This document shows positions 38,478 through 48,862 of a stretch of 64,000 nt of DNA, one piece after another. The stretch is from assembly GCF_003048575.1 (NCBI RefSeq), contig NZ_PIRZ01000002.1:124001-188000 (forward strand), read 5' to 3'. Every line of letters starts with the position of its first letter. The stretch's first letter is position 1. The notes under the pieces are model-generated. The model was given only the letters and a program-made list of their open reading frames with translations. It ran no database searches and had not been told where the DNA came from. The translations under genes were made by a program, and so were the position numbers. This DNA is from Campylobacter concisus. GTDB taxonomy: Bacteria; Campylobacterota; Campylobacteria; Campylobacterales; Campylobacteraceae.

Positions 38478-39404
38478 ATGAGAGGCTATAAAATTTTCTC
38501 AGGAACGGCTAATATTGAGCTTTCAAAGAAAATTTCGCAATATCTTTCACTTCCTCTTAGCGAGGCAAGTATAAAAAGATTTAGCGATGGAGAGATCAGT
38601 GTGCAAATCGGCGAGAGCGTGCGCGGAAAAGATGTTTTTGTCATTCAGCCAACATGTGCACCGACAAATACAAATTTAATGGAGCTGCTTATCTTGACTG
38701 ATGCTTTAAGACGTAGCAGTGCAAGCTCAATAACAGCGATTGTGCCGTATTTTGGCTACGCTAGACAAGATAGAAAAGCAGCCCCTAGAGTACCGATCAC
38801 TGCAAAGCTAGTGGCAAACATGATGCAAACAGCAGGTATCGATAGAGTCGTCACTATGGATCTTCACGCAGGGCAAATTCAAGGATTTTTTGATATTCCG
38901 GTTGATAACCTTTATGGAAGCATCATTTTTAATGACTACGTAAGAGCTAAAAATTTACCAAATCCAATCGTTGCAAGCCCTGATGTAGGCGGCGTGGCTC
39001 GTGCTAGAGCTTTGGCTAAAAATCTAAATCTTGACATGGTTATTGTAGATAAGCGCCGCGAAAAAGCAAACGAGAGCGAAGTGATGAATATAATCGGCGA
39101 CGTAAACGGCAAAGACGTGATCTTGGTTGATGATATGATCGATACGGCTGGCACGATCGTAAAAGCAGCTGAAATTTTTAAAGAGCGTGGCGCAACTAGC
39201 GTTATGGCGTTTTGCACGCATCCAGTCCTTAGTGGGCCAGCTTACGATAGGCTAAGACTAGGCTTTTTAGATGAGCTAGTGGTAACAGATACTATACCTT
39301 TAGCAGAGGAGCTACCTTGTATAAAAGTGCTAAGTGCAGCTTCTTTATTTGGCGAAGTGATACGCCGTGTATATCACAATGAAAGCGTAAATAGCCTATT
39401 TTAA
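38478..39404 (+). CDS. prs: Ribose-phosphate pyrophosphokinase
   Basis: 308 residues. Makes PRPP from ribose 5-phosphate and ATP for nucleotide, histidine and NAD synthesis. Seen: [52 protein letters not shown], and the PRPP loop [15 protein letters not shown] start after AAAAGGG. Convergent with tilS. Confidence 0.97.
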   Translation: MRGYKIFSGTANIELSKKISQYLSLPLSEASIKRFSDGEISVQIGESVRGKDVFVIQPTCAPTNTNLMELLILTDALRRSSASSITAIVPYFGYARQDRKAAPRVPITAKLVANMMQTAGIDRVVTMDLHAGQIQGFFDIPVDNLYGSIIFNDYVRAKNLPNPIVASPDVGGVARARALAKNLNLDMVIVDKRREKANESEVMNIIGDVNGKDVILVDDMIDTAGTIVKAAEIFKERGATSVMAFCTHPVLSGPAYDRLRLGFLDELVVTDTIPLAEELPCIKVLSAASLFGEVIRRVYHNESVNSLF

Positions 39405-39410
39405 TTAATC

Positions 39411-39446
39411 TTGGCTTTTGTTTTGAGTGTTTCAGGCAAAAGCCAA
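39411..39446. terminator. Bidirectional terminator between prs and tilS
   Basis: TTGGCTTTTG and CAAAAGCCAA, a perfect 10-bp repeat with a 16-nt loop, placed between the two convergent stop codons (prs ends 39404, tilS 39452). Confidence 0.7.
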
Positions 39447-39451
39447 ATCTT

Positions 39452-40441
39452 TCAATACTTATTAGAATTTAATTTTGATAAATCAAAATTTATAGCAAAA
39501 AGATAGCCTCTATTTATAGCTGGAATTTTTAAAATTCTAGCCTTCTCTTTAAAAATTTTTGGCATTATGGCTTTGCAAAATGGAGTTACTAGAAGGTAAG
39601 CATCTGCGTATCCGACAGCGATCTTGCCACTTAGCACCACGCTTGTTTGCTTTGCTAAATTTGCACTTAGCTCATCTTTTTGAGCTTTGCTTAGAAGCAC
39701 GTTTAGCTCTTTTGCCGCCATATCAACGCCTCGTATCGCATTACTATCATTTTTTATGATAAAAATTTTATCACTTATTTTTGTAATATTTGGCATTAAA
39801 ATTTGTCTATCAGCTTCTAAAAACTCAAAGCTCTTTTGCACGCCACTAAAATATCTATCCAAAAATGGCTCACTAAAATTTAGCCTTATGAAGCTTCTTT
39901 TAAACTCGCCTTTTAAATTTGTATCATCGATAAAATAGTGTAAATTTCTCTTGTCAAGATAGCTTTGAAGCTCTTTTTTGCGTAAATTTAAAAGTGGCCT
40001 AACTAACCAAAAGTGCTTTCTCTTTTCAAGCTCGCTTATGCCAAAGAGCTCTTTTAGCCCAGCACCCTTACTAAGCTGCATCAAAAACCACTCAAATTTA
40101 TCGTCAAATTGATGAGCTAAGATCAAATTTTCATAGCCAAATTTTTGACAAATTTCTCCAAAAAACTCATATCTTGCATCACGCGCATTTTTTTCAAAAT
40201 TTGACTCATCTAAAAAAACGCTTTTGGTATAAATTTTTTTACCAAATTTATCTGCGAGCTCTTTTGCGCTTTCTATCTCACTTTTACTTTGCTCTCGAAC
40301 ATTGTAATCAACCATCGCTAGATCAAATTTGATCCCAGCCTCTTCTAAAATGTAAAAAAGTGCAGTGCTGTCTATACCGTGCGAGAAGGCTAGTAGGTTT
40401 GCACGTGAGTTTAACTTTTCTTGCACATTTTGGCTTATCAT
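39452..40441 (-). CDS. tilS: tRNA(Ile)-lysidine synthetase
   Basis: 329 residues. Modifies C34 of tRNA-Ile(CAU) to lysidine so it reads AUA. The PP-loop appears as [11 protein letters not shown], a variant of SGGxDS in which the first Gly is His, and is followed by [19 protein letters not shown] and [16 protein letters not shown]. The N-terminal catalytic domain is complete; the C-terminal part is short as usual in this class. Overlaps rimO by 4 nt (ATGA). Confidence 0.92.
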   Translation of the reverse strand: MISQNVQEKLNSRANLLAFSHGIDSTALFYILEEAGIKFDLAMVDYNVREQSKSEIESAKELADKFGKKIYTKSVFLDESNFEKNARDARYEFFGEICQKFGYENLILAHQFDDKFEWFLMQLSKGAGLKELFGISELEKRKHFWLVRPLLNLRKKELQSYLDKRNLHYFIDDTNLKGEFKRSFIRLNFSEPFLDRYFSGVQKSFEFLEADRQILMPNITKISDKIFIIKNDSNAIRGVDMAAKELNVLLSKAQKDELSANLAKQTSVVLSGKIAVGYADAYLLVTPFCKAIMPKIFKEKARILKIPAINRGYLFAINFDLSKLNSNKY

Positions 40442-41748
40442 TTTGCTTTTTTGATGATTTTAGCGATTAGTTTTTGATCGACCACATCGCTTACTTCGCA
40501 AAGATAGAGCGAGCCTATCTCAAGCTCTTTGACATCGCTTTCATTGATCAATATCTCGCCATCTATATCTTTGTCCCAGATATCTTTTTTGGCTGCGTAA
40601 AACATCTCACCCTCGCTACTTTCGCCCTCAAGAGAAGCATAAATTTGCTTACCTATCTCTTTTTGCAAGCTCTCATTTATCGATTTTTTGGTGATCTTTT
40701 CTATCTTGTTTAGTCTTTTTGAAATGATTTTGGCCGGGATTTGCTCCATTTCAAAAGATGCTGTGTCTTCTTCTTTCGAGTAGGCAAAGGCTGAAATTCT
40801 ATCAAATTTAAACTCTTCTAAAAATTCGCAAAGCTCCTCAAAATCCTCCTCGCTCTCTCCTGGATGACCCACGATGACACCGGTTCGTAAGAATGAATTC
40901 TCAGCATTTCTCATTAAATTTAAAAGCTCTTTTATATTTTTGGCACCGCTTCCACGCTTCATTATCTTTAGCATATTTTCGCTAATGTGCTGGATCGGCA
41001 TGTCAAAGTAGTTATGAAAGACCGGCGAGGCGATGATACGCCCTATTAGCTCCTTGCTGGTCGTGCTTGGATAAAGATAAAGTATTCTAGCGCTTCTTAT
41101 CCCTTTTATCTTTTCAATTTCATCAATAAGTCCGATAAGTCCGTCGCTAACGCCCTGATCGCGCATATATGAGCTTGAGTCTTGGGATAAAAAGCTAAAG
41201 TCGTAGTAGCCTTTTTTGACTAAATTTTTGACCTCATTTACGATGTTTTCAAGTGAGCGTGATTTCAGTTTGCCTTTAAAAGTTGGAATGGCACAAAAAC
41301 TACATTTTTGGTTACAGCCTTCTGAAATTTTTATGTAAGCATGATAGTTTGAGCCAGTTATCACACGCTCTTCATTTGCTTGTAGATAAGTTTGCGGGCT
41401 AAATAAATTTTGCTTTTTCAAGATGATCTCATCGATCTTGTCATAGTCAGCCACACCGGTAAAGAGATCAACCTCTGGTAGCTCTTTCATGAGTTCGTCT
41501 TTATATCGCTGCATAAGACAGCCAGTTACCACCAGTAAAGAGCCATTTTTACGAGCTTCGTGCATCTCAAGTATGGTTTGTATGCTCTCTTCTTTGGCGG
41601 ATTTGATAAAGCCACAGGTATTTACGATGATAACGTCAGCATCACTGATATCATCCGTGATGTCGTAGTTTTGCAATCTACCAAGCATTATTTCTGAATC
41701 AACTAAATTTTTATTGCAGCCAAGTGAAATTAAGTGAAGTTTTGGCAT
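40438..41748 (-). CDS. rimO: Ribosomal protein S12 methylthiotransferase RimO
   Basis: 436 residues, a radical-SAM enzyme that methylthiolates Asp89 of S12. N-terminal cluster cysteines in [19 protein letters not shown] and GCLMQRY; radical-SAM motif [12 protein letters not shown] domain at the C-terminus. NLVDSE and the S12-type spacing set it apart from MiaB, which also occurs in this window. It lies between panC (2-nt gap) and tilS (overlap). Confidence 0.95.
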   Translation of the reverse strand: MPKLHLISLGCNKNLVDSEIMLGRLQNYDITDDISDADVIIVNTCGFIKSAKEESIQTILEMHEARKNGSLLVVTGCLMQRYKDELMKELPEVDLFTGVADYDKIDEIILKKQNLFSPQTYLQANEERVITGSNYHAYIKISEGCNQKCSFCAIPTFKGKLKSRSLENIVNEVKNLVKKGYYDFSFLSQDSSSYMRDQGVSDGLIGLIDEIEKIKGIRSARILYLYPSTTSKELIGRIIASPVFHNYFDMPIQHISENMLKIMKRGSGAKNIKELLNLMRNAENSFLRTGVIVGHPGESEEDFEELCEFLEEFKFDRISAFAYSKEEDTASFEMEQIPAKIISKRLNKIEKITKKSINESLQKEIGKQIYASLEGESSEGEMFYAAKKDIWDKDIDGEILINESDVKELEIGSLYLCEVSDVVDQKLIAKIIKKAK

Positions 41749-41750
41749 TT

Positions 41751-42572
41751 TTATATCCAGATATTGTCTATTAGCCTAGTTTTACCAACGTAAGCTGCCA
41801 CTAAAATGATGGTGTTATTTTTTTCTATTTTGGAAATTTCATTTAAATTTCTATCCGTGATAGCGACATAATCAACCTTTAATGGCTCTAGCACTTCAAG
41901 CATCTTTGTTTTGATCTCGCTTGCGTCCTCTTCGCCGTTTTGGATCAAATTTTGTGCTTTATTTAGCGATCTTGAAAGCCTTAGAGCATTACATTTATCT
42001 TCGTCGCAGATATAGACGTTTCTACTTGAAAGCGCTAAGCCGTCTGGCTCTCTAACGATATCACAAGCCACTAGGCTGGTATTAAGAAAAAATGTCTTTA
42101 TCATGTTTTGCACGATGATTAATTGTTGTGTATCTTTTTTGCCCATGTAAACGCTATTTGCACGAGTTAGGCGAAATAGCTTGTTTAGCACCCTTAGTAC
42201 GCCATCAAAGTGTCCAGGTCTAGTTTTGCCCTCTAAGATAGCTGAAAATTTTTTTGGAGCAATGATGAGTGGCTCATCTTCAAAGTAAAGTTCATTAGCA
42301 TCTGGGATAAAAATAGCGCTAACGCTATTTTGCTCACAAATTTTAATGTCGTTTTGTTCGTTTCTTGGGTATTTGTCCAGATCTTCACCTGGTAAAAACT
42401 GAGTTGGATTAACGAATGTTGAGACGATACTTATCTCATTTTCGCTCACGCATTTTTTGATAAGACTAACATGTCCGTCATGAAGTGCACCCATGGTTGG
42501 TACGAAACCTATCTTTCCACTTGTGTTTGAGACGAAATTTTCAAGTTCTTTTACGGTTCTTATGATTTGCAT
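41751..42572 (-). CDS. panC: Pantothenate synthetase
   Basis: 273 residues. Joins pantoate and beta-alanine with ATP. HIGH-type motif in [14 protein letters not shown], then [35 protein letters not shown] and the KMSKS-like [15 protein letters not shown]. First gene of the panC-rimO-tilS unit; divergent from prfB. Confidence 0.96.
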   Translation of the reverse strand: MQIIRTVKELENFVSNTSGKIGFVPTMGALHDGHVSLIKKCVSENEISIVSTFVNPTQFLPGEDLDKYPRNEQNDIKICEQNSVSAIFIPDANELYFEDEPLIIAPKKFSAILEGKTRPGHFDGVLRVLNKLFRLTRANSVYMGKKDTQQLIIVQNMIKTFFLNTSLVACDIVREPDGLALSSRNVYICDEDKCNALRLSRSLNKAQNLIQNGEEDASEIKTKMLEVLEPLKVDYVAITDRNLNEISKIEKNNTIILVAAYVGKTRLIDNIWI

Positions 42573-42692
42573 TTTAACTCTTTTGGTTTAAAAATTTAAC
42601 TTGGTATTTTAACAAAAAAGGATTAAAAGGGCGTAAATTTAAAAATATAAGCAAGTTTTGGCTAAAATCGCCAAAAATTTATGGAGAATGAC

Positions 42693-43793
42693 TTGGATAA
42701 TTACGAATACAACGAGCTTTTAAAGAAGCTGCAAACAAAAGTTGAAAACATAGGCTCTATCGTAAAGCCTGACGAGATAAAGGCTAGACTTAAAGAGATA
42801 GAGGCCACTGAGCAAGACCCTGACTTTTGGCAAGATATCGCTAAAGCTGGGGCGCTAAATAAAGAAAAGACAAAAATTTCAAATATGCTTGCAAAATTTA
42901 ACGATGCTAATCAGGCAGTAAGCGATGCAAAGGAGCTTTTTGAGCTAGCAAATTCTGAAAATGACGAAGAGACTATAAATTCTTTATTTGATGATGCTAA
43001 AAATTTAGATGAAAAGATAGTAAATCTTGAAATTTCTATGCTTTTAAGTGGCGAAGATGATGGCAAAAACGCGATTGTATCGATCCACCCTGGAGCTGGC
43101 GGCACTGAGAGTAATGACTGGGCGAGTATGCTTTATAGGATGTATCTTAGATTTTGTGAGCGTGAGGGCTTTAAGGTCGAGACTCTTGACTTTCAAGAGG
43201 GCGAAGAGGCTGGGCTAAAGGACGTGAGCTTTATAGTAAAAGGTGAAAATGCCTATGGGTACTTTAAAGCAGAAAATGGTATCCACAGGCTCGTTCGCAC
43301 AAGCCCATTTGATAGCGCAGGGCGCCGTCATACAAGCTTTTCTAGCGTCATGGTAAGCCCTGAAGTAGATGATGATATAGAGATTGAGATCGAGGAAAAA
43401 GATCTAAAGATAGACACTTATAGAGCAAGCGGTGCAGGCGGTCAGCACGTAAATAAAACTGAATCAGCCATCCGCATCACGCACATACCAACTGGCATCG
43501 TCGTACAGTGTCAAAATGACCGCAGCCAGCACAAAAATAGAGCTACAGCGATGAAAATGCTAAAGTCTCGTCTTTACGAGCTTGAGCTGATGAAACAACA
43601 AGAAGCGAGCAATAGCGTCGAAAAGAGCGAAATCGGCTGGGGTCATCAGATAAGATCATACGTGCTTTTCCCGTATCAGCAGGTAAAAGACAACCGCAGC
43701 GGCGAGGCATACTCTCAAACTGATGCGATACTTGATGGGGACATCAAAAAGATGATAGAAGGTGTTTTGATCGCTCAAAAGGCTGAGGCGTAA
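42693..43793 (+). CDS. prfB: Peptide chain release factor 2
   Basis: 366 residues from the TTG at 42693 ([10 protein letters not shown]). GGAGA lies 5 nt upstream, whereas the ATG four codons earlier has no ribosome site. Codon-recognition motif SPF ([12 protein letters not shown]) identifies RF2, and [14 protein letters not shown] holds the catalytic GGQ. There is no in-frame TGA near the start, so the programmed +1 frameshift that autoregulates prfB in E. coli is absent. A -10 box TAAAAT lies at 42663. Confidence 0.94.
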   Translation: MDNYEYNELLKKLQTKVENIGSIVKPDEIKARLKEIEATEQDPDFWQDIAKAGALNKEKTKISNMLAKFNDANQAVSDAKELFELANSENDEETINSLFDDAKNLDEKIVNLEISMLLSGEDDGKNAIVSIHPGAGGTESNDWASMLYRMYLRFCEREGFKVETLDFQEGEEAGLKDVSFIVKGENAYGYFKAENGIHRLVRTSPFDSAGRRHTSFSSVMVSPEVDDDIEIEIEEKDLKIDTYRASGAGGQHVNKTESAIRITHIPTGIVVQCQNDRSQHKNRATAMKMLKSRLYELELMKQQEASNSVEKSEIGWGHQIRSYVLFPYQQVKDNRSGEAYSQTDAILDGDIKKMIEGVLIAQKAEA

Positions 43794-43803
43794 TAAATTT
43801 ATA

Positions 43804-43836
43804 AAAAGAGATGAGAGCTAAAATTTCATCTCTTTT
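43804..43836. terminator. Bidirectional terminator of prfB, overlapping the convergent gene's end
   Basis: AAAAGAGATGA and TCATCTCTTTT, an 11-bp stem with an 11-nt loop, U-rich in both directions. Its right arm lies inside the last codons of the convergent Sel1 gene. Confidence 0.75.
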
Positions 43837-44369
43837 AGTTTTGCACAAGCCTCTTCTTTGCCTTTAGAGCAAGCTTCATCAAGATAAATTCTAGCTTTCT
43901 TGTAGTCATTTTTGCCTAGATAGATAAGCCCCAGATCGTAGCTGGCCTCGCTTGAGCCAAGGCTTGTAGCTTTTTCGTAAAAATATATCGCTTTTTCTAA
44001 ATTTTTATTGACCCCAAGACCGTACTCGTAGATATATCCAGCACTTCTTAGTCCGTCTATGTTGCCGTATCTGCCAGCTGTTTCAAACCAAAAAAGTGCT
44101 CTTAAGATATCCTTGCTAAAGCCTTTGCCGTCACGAAAACAAATGCCAGTTTGCTGCATGGCTAGAACATTTCCATCTTTTGCATAATCATAAAATCTCT
44201 TACAAGCCTTTGGATAGTTGCCTTCATTGTATAGATAGATGGCGTCTGCTATTTGCTCGACCTCTGGATCAAGTGGTGGCTCACTAAGGCCAAAATTTTG
44301 TGAAATTTGCTCTAACGAACATCCCCAAAATAGCAAAACAATAAATACAAAAATGATAAATTTTTTCAT
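43818..44369 (-). CDS. Sel1-repeat lipoprotein
   Basis: 183 residues with a lipoprotein signal peptide (IFVFIVLLFWGC) and four or so Sel1-type repeats, e.g. ALFWFETAGRYGNIDGLRSAGYIYEYGLGV and AIYFYEKATSLGSSEASYDLGLIY. Sel1 repeats form helical solenoids that bind other proteins. Related to two more Sel1/Hcp-like lipoproteins 2-3 kb downstream. The binding partner is unknown. Confidence 0.85.
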   Translation of the reverse strand: MKKFIIFVFIVLLFWGCSLEQISQNFGLSEPPLDPEVEQIADAIYLYNEGNYPKACKRFYDYAKDGNVLAMQQTGICFRDGKGFSKDILRALFWFETAGRYGNIDGLRSAGYIYEYGLGVNKNLEKAIYFYEKATSLGSSEASYDLGLIYLGKNDYKKARIYLDEACSKGKEEACAKLKEMKF

Positions 44370-44411
44370 ATTTGTCCTTGAAAATTTAGGCGATTTTATC
44401 CAATTTTATCT

Positions 44412-44417
44412 TATAAT
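44412..44417 (+). promoter_or_regulatory. -10 box (TATAAT) for the four-gene unit starting at 44447
   Basis: TATAAT in CTTATAATGCCCGC, 29 bp before the ATG, with AAAAGGAA as ribosome site. Confidence 0.7.
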
Positions 44418-44446
44418 GCCCGCAAATTTTAAGCAAAAGGAACGAT

Positions 44447-44767
44447 ATGGATCATAATGCACTTTTAATCCAGCTTGGCTATAACGTCAATGAAACGACC
44501 ACTGCTCAAATGTGTAGAATTTTAAACAATACTGATGGTCTTTTGCCAAAGAGCATAATTGAACTAAACGATCATTTAAAACCACACCTTTGTTTTGTGG
44601 CGATGAGTGGAAGTGAAGATAGACTAAAGATAAAAAATGTAGCTACCGTTAATGAAATAAAAGAGCGAGTTGATGAGATCATAAAAAACTGGGCTAATAA
44701 ATATAAAATGGAGCTAAAAAAGATAAATGAAACAACTTATTATTTAATGGGAAAGATAAGGGACTGA
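44447..44767 (+). CDS. Conserved hypothetical protein (106 aa)
   Basis: I do not recognise a family. The protein is small, cytoplasmic and predicted alpha/beta, with three residues of note around AQMCRILNNTDGL and a charged helical C-terminal half (VNEIKERVDEIIKNWANKYKME). It begins a tight unit: the flavoprotein gene starts 2 nt after its stop, and two lipoprotein genes follow. Confidence 0.7.
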   Translation: MDHNALLIQLGYNVNETTTAQMCRILNNTDGLLPKSIIELNDHLKPHLCFVAMSGSEDRLKIKNVATVNEIKERVDEIIKNWANKYKMELKKINETTYYLMGKIRD

Positions 44768-44769
44768 AA

Positions 44770-46110
44770 ATGAAATATGATATTGTAATTATTGGTTTTG
44801 GAAAAGCTGGCAAAACGCTAGCGGTTAAAGCTGCCGCACTTGGCAAAAAAGTGGCTCTTGTAGAGAGATCGCCAAAGATGTATGGAGGCACTTGCATAAA
44901 TGTTGGCTGCATACCAACCAAACGTCTAATAACAGCCGCTAAAGAGGCAAAATTTGTAAATAATAGCGTTGAAAGCGAATATTACACGCTTAGTGTGGAA
45001 AATAAAAATAAACTAATTTCAGCTTTGAATGCTAAAAACTATGCGATGCTAAATGATAAAGAAAATATCGATGTAATCGATGGCGTTGGCTCATTTGCTA
45101 GTGAAAATAGCGTACTTGTAACAACGCCAAGCGGTGAGAAAAAGATAATAGAGGGCGATTTTATTATCATAAATAGTGGCTCAAAAGAGGCAGATACTCC
45201 TTTTGAGGTTGTAAGCTCAAATGTATTTTCAAGCCAAACTTTGCTTGATCTAAAAAATTTACCAAAGCATTTTGTCATTATCGGTAGCGGTTTTATTGGT
45301 ATAGAGTTTGCATCAATGTTTGCAAATTTTGGCTCAAAAGTGACTATTATAGGGCGTTCAAAACTACTTAAAAACGAAGATGATGATATAGCTAATAGCG
45401 TAAAAGATGCTCTTAGAGTCCAAGGCGTTGAAATTTTAGAGGGTTGCGAGATAGAGTGCATTAAAGAAAATGTATTAAATTTCAAGCAAAATGGCGAGCA
45501 AAGATGCCTTAGAGCCGATGCATTTTTGATCGCGCTTGGTAGAGTGGCAAATGTGGATGATTTAAATTTAAAAGCTGCTGGAGTTGAGCTAAATGAAAAA
45601 GGCTTTATAAAGACAAATGAAAATCTTCAAACAAATGTGTCAAACATCTATGCGGTAGGCGACGTGCGCGGCGGAGAGCTTTTTACTTATACGAGCTTAG
45701 ATGATTTTAGGATAGTTTATTCACAAATTTTTGGTGATAAAAAGAGAAATACTAAAAATAGAAGCATTCATGCAAATGTGCTATTTACTGATACTCCGCT
45801 AGCAAGAGTTGGAGTAAATGCAAAAGAGGCTAGTAAATTTGGGCTAAATTTTAAAGAGCTAAAGCTTAGCATGGCAACAGTACCAGGTGCAAAAGTATTA
45901 AATCACGATGTAGGCATGCTAAAAGCTATCGTTGATGCACAAAGTGGAGAAATTTTAGGAGCCAGCTTTCACTGCATCTATGCAAATGAGCTGATAAATG
46001 AAATCGCAATTGCGATGAATTTAAAAGCAAACGCAAATTTCTTTAAAAATCAAATTTTCACTCATCCAAGTATCAGTGAAGCACTAAATGACTTATTTGG
46101 ACAATTTTAA
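44770..46110 (+). CDS. FAD-dependent pyridine nucleotide-disulfide oxidoreductase
   Basis: 446 residues of the mercuric reductase/RclA/lipoamide dehydrogenase group: FAD-binding IIGFGKAGKTLAVKAA, redox pair GGTCINVGCIPTK (Cys42, Cys47), NAD(P)-binding IGSGFIGIEFASMFANFGSKV, and FAD motif IYAVGDVRGG. It lacks a heavy-metal domain and a C-terminal Cys pair, so it is not a classical MerA. The C-terminal IFTHPSISEALNDLF resembles RclA-like enzymes. Substrate unknown, possibly a response to oxidants (inference). Confidence 0.88.
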   Translation: MKYDIVIIGFGKAGKTLAVKAAALGKKVALVERSPKMYGGTCINVGCIPTKRLITAAKEAKFVNNSVESEYYTLSVENKNKLISALNAKNYAMLNDKENIDVIDGVGSFASENSVLVTTPSGEKKIIEGDFIIINSGSKEADTPFEVVSSNVFSSQTLLDLKNLPKHFVIIGSGFIGIEFASMFANFGSKVTIIGRSKLLKNEDDDIANSVKDALRVQGVEILEGCEIECIKENVLNFKQNGEQRCLRADAFLIALGRVANVDDLNLKAAGVELNEKGFIKTNENLQTNVSNIYAVGDVRGGELFTYTSLDDFRIVYSQIFGDKKRNTKNRSIHANVLFTDTPLARVGVNAKEASKFGLNFKELKLSMATVPGAKVLNHDVGMLKAIVDAQSGEILGASFHCIYANELINEIAIAMNLKANANFFKNQIFTHPSISEALNDLFGQF

Positions 46111-46120
46111 AAGGAAAAGA

Positions 46121-46774
46121 ATGAAAAAATATTTATTGCTTTTATCGGCTTTATTTTTCACTGGCTGCTTAAATGTGATTGGTATAGGACAAAAACAAGA
46201 TGATTCGTGGCAGCAACCAAAGGATGAAAAAATAGTGCAAAATAAAGAGCAAATTTCAAGAAATGCGATCGAAATTTTAATACCAAAATGCGAAGAAGGT
46301 GATGCGGAAGCTTGCAATGATTTGGGTGTAAATTACGAGCTTTTAAAAGAATATGAAAATGCTTTAACAAATTATCAAAAAGCTTGCGATGCTAAGGTAC
46401 AAGTCGGTTGTGCAAATTTGGGCACTCTTTATGAGCTTGGACTCGGAGTTAAAAAAAATCCAAAAAAAGCAATTTCAATTTATAAAGAAAGTTGCAATGG
46501 TGGAGGCATGCAAGCTTGCTATCATTTAGGCAATGCTTATAGAAAGGGCGAGATCGTTAAGCGAGATTATTACTTAGCAATGCAAGCTTATACAAATGCA
46601 TGCAATGCTGGCGATTTGCCAAGTTGTGCCAATATCGGAGCGATGTATGAGCTTGGTCTTGGTGTCAATAAAGATGAAAAAAGGGCTTATGGAATTTATA
46701 AAGTCGCTTGCTTTCGTGGGCTAAGCAAGGCATGCCCACAAATGAAAAGACTAGGCACAAAGCTGGGAATGTAA
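46121..46774 (+). CDS. Hcp-like Sel1-repeat lipoprotein
   Basis: 217 residues from the ATG at 46121 (AAAAGGAAAAGA just before it); an upstream in-frame ATG lies inside the previous gene and is rejected. Lipobox LFFTGC, then five Cys-containing Sel1 repeats such as YQKACDAKVQVGCANLGTLYELGLGV. Paired cysteines spaced as in H. pylori Hcp proteins form repeat-stabilising disulfides. Likely a periplasmic or outer-membrane-anchored binding scaffold. The next lipoprotein gene begins at the base after its stop. Confidence 0.85.
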   Translation: MKKYLLLLSALFFTGCLNVIGIGQKQDDSWQQPKDEKIVQNKEQISRNAIEILIPKCEEGDAEACNDLGVNYELLKEYENALTNYQKACDAKVQVGCANLGTLYELGLGVKKNPKKAISIYKESCNGGGMQACYHLGNAYRKGEIVKRDYYLAMQAYTNACNAGDLPSCANIGAMYELGLGVNKDEKRAYGIYKVACFRGLSKACPQMKRLGTKLGM

Positions 46775-47398
46775 GTGAAAAAGGTCTTAAATTTTGGTCT
46801 TATTTTGGCTATGGGCTTTATGCTTAGTGGTTGCTGGTCTTGGCAAAAGATGGTAAGCTTTGGCTTTTGGCAAAGTGATGAAGAGGCGAGAGCAGAGCGT
46901 CTTGAGCTTGAAAAAGAGAGGATGGAACAAAGTTGCAATGCTGGAAATAGCATCGACTGCAACAATCTAGCTGTAAATTTTAGTAACGAAAAAGACTTTG
47001 TTAAGGCAAAAAGCTACTATGAAAAGGCTTGTAATGCTGGGCTTGCTACGGCTTGCTCAAATTTGGGTCAGATCTATGAGCAAGGGCTTATTGATGAGCA
47101 AAAAGATATAGAAAAGGCTTTAAGACTATATAAACTAGCTTGTGATAGCGGTGATGGCGTTGGCTGCTATAACGAAGCAATGGGGCTGAAATCCTACATC
47201 GAAAGCGAAAATTTAAAGACCCATAAGATAGATAGAGCTAAGGCTGAGTCTAGAGTGCTAAGGCTTTTGGCAAAGAGCTGCGAGCTTGAGTATGCTCAGT
47301 CATGCTTTTTGCTTGCAAAGCTAAGCGGCAATGAAGCAAAGGCAGACGCACTTTACAAAAGAGCTTGTCAGCTTGGTAAGTGTGTGGATAGAAAGTAG
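46775..47398 (+). CDS. Second Hcp-like Sel1-repeat lipoprotein
   Basis: 207 residues from a GTG directly after the previous stop. Signal peptide with lipobox MLSGC, a coiled-coil-like charged stretch (EEARAERLELEKERME), then Cys-paired Sel1 repeats (YEKACNAGLATACSNLGQIYEQGL, LACDSGDGVGCYNEAM, ELEYAQSCFLLAKL). A paralogue of the gene before it; the two probably arose by tandem duplication. Confidence 0.83.
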   Translation: MKKVLNFGLILAMGFMLSGCWSWQKMVSFGFWQSDEEARAERLELEKERMEQSCNAGNSIDCNNLAVNFSNEKDFVKAKSYYEKACNAGLATACSNLGQIYEQGLIDEQKDIEKALRLYKLACDSGDGVGCYNEAMGLKSYIESENLKTHKIDRAKAESRVLRLLAKSCELEYAQSCFLLAKLSGNEAKADALYKRACQLGKCVDRK

Positions 47399-47404
47399 TA
47401 CTAG

Positions 47405-48444
47405 TCAAAATACTATTCTAAAAATTCGTAATAAATCAACAAAGGCTCTTCTTGAGTCTTTTAAAATTTTATGTTTTAATCGAGAAATTCTAAAAATACC
47501 TTCAAACTTGTGCGGATCTGGCCAACATACATTTTGTTTGGAGTAGTCAGTTTCAAGACTCATATAGCTTACACCAGCTTCTTTGCTGCTTCTTTTATCT
47601 TGTTTGTTTCTATTGCATAAGTGTGACAGCCACTTAAAACGATATCTGTTGCACCATCTGCTTTATATTCATCTACAAATTTTTAATAGCATCAGATATT
47701 GCGTCGTTTTTGTACATTACAGAAGAGGGGCGTCTTTAAGTAACGTTTGGCGATATTTTCTACAAGGTTACCTTTTGTACTCATATTATTTTTAAATTTT
47801 TAGTTCCTGTACAGTTTTCAAAAACTACTACATCCTTGCCAAGTTCTTCTATTTGTTTTATCGATTTTTTTATATGTCCTGGGCATTCTTTAATGATAAT
47901 GTGCTTTTTATGGTTTGCTTTAGACACATATCTTTTTTGTTTTAAAGCTTATATGTATGAGTGAAACATTTTTATCTTTTCTTTTTTATCATATATAAAA
48001 TCACTTGCAAATAGCACTTGGTGCATCTCTTTCTTTATTAAAAATTTCTATTGTCTCTTTTAGCTTTTCGTCTGTATTTTTTACACCAAGACATTTCTCA
48101 AGATAGTCTTTAAAATTACTCATCTCATCTATTCAAAACTCCAAACTACGCTTCTTTGTCATATTTGGAAGTTCTAGGGCATGCACTTCTAAAAAGCTTA
48201 TATATCTTGTTCTTGCCATCACAGGTTATCTCACCTATGATAATATCACTAGCATTCATATATGGATATTTTTTGGTTACAGTATATCCGTAGCTTGCTT
48301 TTATAAGCGAGCAAAGATTTCGTGGAAACTCAGCGTGAGTAGTATTTATAGGACTTTCACCATAGGTTAAAGGCTAATTAGCACAGTACCAGTAACATAA
48401 ATCAACTCCTTTGGAGAGTATATACAAAATGTGCCAATTACGTT
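47405..48444 (-). pseudogene. Decayed 2-hydroxyacyl-CoA dehydratase / double-cubane protein (HgdB-type)
   Basis: Minus-strand fragments in shifting frames spell one HgdB/BcrC-type protein in order: VIGTFCIYSPKELIYVTG, THAEFPRNLCSLIKASYG, DIIIGEITCDGKNKIY, HALELPNM, FKDYLEKCLGVKNTDEKL, CPGHIKKSIKQIEELG with FENCTGTK, and LSGCHTYAIETNKIKEAAK ending LETDYSKQ. At least four frame changes and several stops separate them. The Cys positions are those that hold iron-sulfur clusters in the family. Its N-terminus is missing and joined to the truncated activator gene. Confidence 0.8.
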
Positions 48445-48769
48445 TTTCTATTTTAATGGCTTTTGTATCTTATCTGCCGACATCTATAACTATGCAGTCT
48501 GGTTTAAATAAATGGTGAGCTTCAAACCCCTGACAAAGTATTTCGCTTGCACCAATATTTGCGTATTCTACACTTGCTCTTCCATATTCAGTAGCTACGA
48601 TCGAGGCATATTGATAGCCTTTTTGTTCTAAAATTTCTTTTATATCGCGTACTATTTTTATGGCACTAAAACTACTTGATAATAAAAATAGATCACAAAA
48701 ATTATCTTGATTATTTAGTATTGCTACTTTTGTAGATGTTGAGCTTATATCAATACCGATGAAATACAT
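48445..48769 (-). pseudogene. Truncated dehydratase activator ATPase (HgdC/BadFG-type)
   Basis: MYFIGIDISSTSTKVAIL is the ASKHA ATPase phosphate-1 motif of 2-hydroxyacyl-CoA dehydratase activators. The frame runs 99 codons to CIVIDVGR and stops at TAA where the family has Gly-Gly-Gln-Asp; translation past the stop gives DTKAIKIEK, the expected continuation. About 150 C-terminal residues, including the [4Fe-4S] cysteines, are missing, and the sequence runs straight into HgdB-like coding DNA. A deletion plus a nonsense change therefore inactivated the pair. Confidence 0.8.
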
Positions 48770-48862
48770 AAATTTATGTCTATAAAAATATAATTTCTAT
48801 AACTAAGAACTTGAGAGAAATGTTATCTATTTGTAGCTTTTCATTAAATGAAATCTAAAATT

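Noticed and set aside
47405-48862. Possible non-coding RNA or small-protein region after the Sel1 genes
   Set aside because: Minus-strand fragments account for nearly the whole stretch as decayed HgdB/HgdC-type coding sequence.
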